A stretch of 7,783 bases of DNA from Chloroflexota bacterium (GTDB lineage: Bacteria > Chloroflexota > Anaerolineae > UBA7937 > B3-Chlor). The notes below the pieces were generated by a model. It was not told the origin of the DNA. It searched no databases and saw only the letters and a program-made list of their open reading frames with translations. Where the stretch lies: NCBI GenBank assembly GCA_030616025.1, contig JAUWYD010000044.1, forward strand, positions 1 to 7,783. The letters are read 5' to 3'. This document shows, in pieces, positions 5,855 through 7,783 of the stretch. The position numbers and the translations under genes are program-made. The stretch's first letter is position 1. Every line of letters begins with the position of its first letter.

Positions 5855-7783
5855 CTAGCGGCTGGCCTCGATCAGATTCTCCAAGTCGCGCCGCATCGCC
5901 TCCAGTTCGGCTCCGTAGCCTGCCCAGTCCCCTTCTTGCAGGTACTCCTGTGCTCGTGCGTAGTGTTCCAGGGCGGAGAGCGTCAAGTCGTGGAGCCCTG
6001 CGGCTTCTACTCCTTCCTCGCCTTCCTCCCCTTCCTCGATGACCACGGGTGCCCCACCGATGCTAGCCAGGGCCTCCTGGAGGGTATTGGCCATCACCAC
6101 TCGCTCTGTGGACGCCGCGATGACCCTCTTCAGTTCCGGCATGCGTCCGGTCTCTGCCTGAAGGTACAGAGGCTCCACGTAGAGCAAGGAGTTGCCGATA
6201 GGGATCACCAGGAGGTTACCCCGGAGGACCTGGGACCCCCGTTGACGCCACAAGGAGAGCTGACCGGAGATGTTGGGATCCTGATCTATGCGGGCCTCTA
6301 TCTGCAAGGGGCCATAGATGAGCTCCTGTTTGGCGAACTTGTACGACAGCAGCTTGCCGTAGTGTTCCCCGTCGGACCGAGCGGCCATCCACGCCACCAT
6401 GTTCTGTTTTCCGGCTGGGGTGAAGGGCTGCATGAGTATGAACTCCTCCTTTTCCTCTCCAGGCAGTTTCATGGTGACGTAGTATGGTTCCATCGGCTGA
6501 TCGCTGCCGGCGTAGATCTCGTGTGCCACCGCCCACAGGTCCTCTTGGTTATAGAACACTGTGGAATCCAGCATGTGGTAGGCGTTGTTCATCTGTCCCT
6601 GGATGATGAACAGCCCCTCTGGATAGCGGACGTGAGCTCTCAACCCATCCGGCATCTCATCTAGAGGGGAGAAAAGGTCGGGGAAGATGGCAGCATAGGT
6701 CTGGATCAAGGGGTCTTGGTCATCAACCACGTAGAAGATCATATCGCCATTGTAAGCATCAATCGCCACCTTCACAGAGTTACGGATGTAGTTGAAACGA
6801 TCATGGTAGGGCTGTGAATAGGGGTACATGCTAGTCACGGTGTACGCATCCTGCAGCCAGATGAGCCGGCCATCAACGATCACCAGATAGGGGTCGGCGT
6901 CGAAGAGCAAGAAGGGAGCCGCCTGGCGCACGCGCTGGTGGATGTTGCGATAGAGCATCACCCGGCTCTCCGGCGTGAGATATTCGCTGAGCACGACTGC
7001 CACATCCCCGAAGCGGTAGGCGAAAGCTGCCCGCTTGAGGGGAGAGTCGAGGACGACGCCTCCCTCACCTTCGTAGGTGCTGGTGATGTTCTGATCCCCA
7101 CTGGGATAGTCGAACTCCTCGATGGTGGTGTTGACGAAGACGTAGTTGTCGGTCTTCTCGCCGTAGTATAACTCCGGACGGGTGATCTCCAGTCCAGGCG
7201 CGGTACGGGGAGGGAGGTCGCTGACGAGCAACTCTGGCAACCCCTCAGGAGTCACCTCGTTGACAGGGCTCATCGCCAGGCCGTAGCCGTGTGTGAACTG
7301 GAGGTGCTCGTTGACCCACGTTCTGGACGGCAGTTGGTCTGTGGCCATCTCCCGCGGCGAGAGGGTCACCTGGCGGTAGGTGCCGTCGAGATAGTAGCGG
7401 TCCACGTCAACATCTACGAACTCGTAGTACAGCCTTATCTCCTGGATTTGAGCATAGGTGTCGCGCAAGGGTCGGTAGTCCCACAGCCTGATGTTTCTTA
7501 TCGTCGGTTCGGCCTCCGCCAATGCCTCTGCGGTCAGGTCTGCGACGGACCCGAACTCGAACTCTTGTATCTTGTCGAGTCCGTAAGCGCGCCGTGTAAG
7601 ATCGATGTTGTACTCGATGTAAGGGCGTTCCTTGATCAGCTCATTGGGTTGAACATCGAATTGCTGCATCAAAGAGGGATAGAACCCGCCCACGCCCACC
7701 GCCGCGGCCAGCCACAACGCCCCGCCTATGGCCAGGATCCAGGGCCTCTTGGTGGCCACGCCTCCCAGGAGCAGCAACACGCA
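5855..7783 (-). CDS. UPF0182 family membrane protein, C-terminal 642 residues (N-terminus outside window)
   Basis: The frame is open to the right edge, so the gene begins beyond it; the GTG at 7780-7778 is an internal codon. UPF0182 (COG1615) proteins run to roughly 900 residues, with several N-terminal membrane helices and a large extracytoplasmic domain. This fragment keeps the last helix (about 14-33), followed by the conserved FDVQPNELIKERPYIEYNI and TRRAYGLD. Numbered from codon 7780, further family motifs are SRTWVNEHLQFTHGYG (152-167), RFGDVAVVLSEYLTPESR (256-273), DADPYLVIVDGRLIWLQDAYT (294-314) and YIRNSVKVAIDAYNGDM (331-347). An acidic EEG repeat (582-590) separates the main domain from a C-terminal helical hairpin with the GDWAGYGAELE motif. 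The biochemical function of the family is unknown. No frameshift is seen. Confidence 0.95.
   Translation of the reverse strand, partial: CVLLLLGGVATKRPWILAIGGALWLAAAVGVGGFYPSLMQQFDVQPNELIKERPYIEYNIDLTRRAYGLDKIQEFEFGSVADLTAEALAEAEPTIRNIRLWDYRPLRDTYAQIQEIRLYYEFVDVDVDRYYLDGTYRQVTLSPREMATDQLPSRTWVNEHLQFTHGYGLAMSPVNEVTPEGLPELLVSDLPPRTAPGLEITRPELYYGEKTDNYVFVNTTIEEFDYPSGDQNITSTYEGEGGVVLDSPLKRAAFAYRFGDVAVVLSEYLTPESRVMLYRNIHQRVRQAAPFLLFDADPYLVIVDGRLIWLQDAYTVTSMYPYSQPYHDRFNYIRNSVKVAIDAYNGDMIFYVVDDQDPLIQTYAAIFPDLFSPLDEMPDGLRAHVRYPEGLFIIQGQMNNAYHMLDSTVFYNQEDLWAVAHEIYAGSDQPMEPYYVTMKLPGEEKEEFILMQPFTPAGKQNMVAWMAARSDGEHYGKLLSYKFAKQELIYGPLQIEARIDQDPNISGQLSLWRQRGSQVLRGNLLVIPIGNSLLYVEPLYLQAETGRMPELKRVIAASTERVVMANTLQEALASIGGAPVVIEEGEEGEEGVEAAGLHDLTLSALEHYARAQEYLQEGDWAGYGAELEAMRRDLENLIEASR
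6012..6038. repeat. Three tandem 9-bp units coding for Glu-Glu-Gly
   Basis: On the plus strand, CCTTCCTCG, CCTTCCTCC and CCTTCCTCG are adjacent, with one mismatch among the three. On the coding (minus) strand they give (Glu-Glu-Gly)x3 in the linker before the C-terminal helical segment of the UPF0182 protein. Such a unit can expand or contract without breaking frame. Confidence 0.75.

Noticed and set aside
5936..6664. 242-codon open frame on the plus strand
   Set aside because: It lies wholly antisense to well-conserved UPF0182 coding sequence. Its product looks like no known family, and long antisense frames are common in GC-rich genes.
1..7783. tRNA or rRNA genes, CRISPR arrays, insertion sequences, attachment sites, toxin-antitoxin or defence genes
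   Set aside because: I looked on both strands and saw no tRNA T-loop motif, no spaced direct repeats, no transposase and no terminal inverted repeats.

Overview
The window is a stretch of bacterial chromosome with a moderately high GC content (high fifties percent by eye). Nothing in it looks mobile. The gene set suggests a member of the Chloroflexota, perhaps Anaerolineae-like. YidC is the short type without the large periplasmic P1 domain. It is paired with Jag/KhpB and preceded by a PQQ-type beta-propeller protein. The window also has a UPF0182 membrane protein and a small HALEH-motif membrane protein that I match from memory to DUF6391. This taxonomic guess rests on recalled family distributions, not on a marker gene.

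Left half, plus strand (positions 2-3838). Five genes run head to tail with short gaps or overlaps: the C-terminal part of a beta-propeller protein, yidC, jag (khpB), gatC and gatA. The first three form a membrane protein insertion module: an insertase, its usual RNA-binding partner, and a repeat protein that may act on the outer face. The last two encode two subunits of the GatCAB tRNA amidotransferase. gatB is not in the window. Small gaps (14 and 49 nt) and stop/start overlaps (26 nt yidC/jag, 4 nt gatC/gatA) suggest one transcript.

Right half, minus strand (7783-3864). In transcription order this holds a UPF0182-family protein whose N-terminus lies outside the window, a 476-nt spacer, the DUF6391-like two-helix membrane protein, and holA (DNA polymerase III delta subunit). 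The last two are 21 nt apart and probably share a promoter with an extended -10 element in the spacer. holA and gatA converge with only 25 nt between their stop codons. A perfect 10-bp inverted repeat lies across that junction.

Most of the window is ordinary housekeeping sequence, and I found no clear new system. The points worth a second look are the propeller-YidC-Jag linkage, the conserved-looking His/Cys motifs of the DUF6391-like protein and its link to holA, the convergent-end inverted repeat, and the poorly explained 476-nt spacer.
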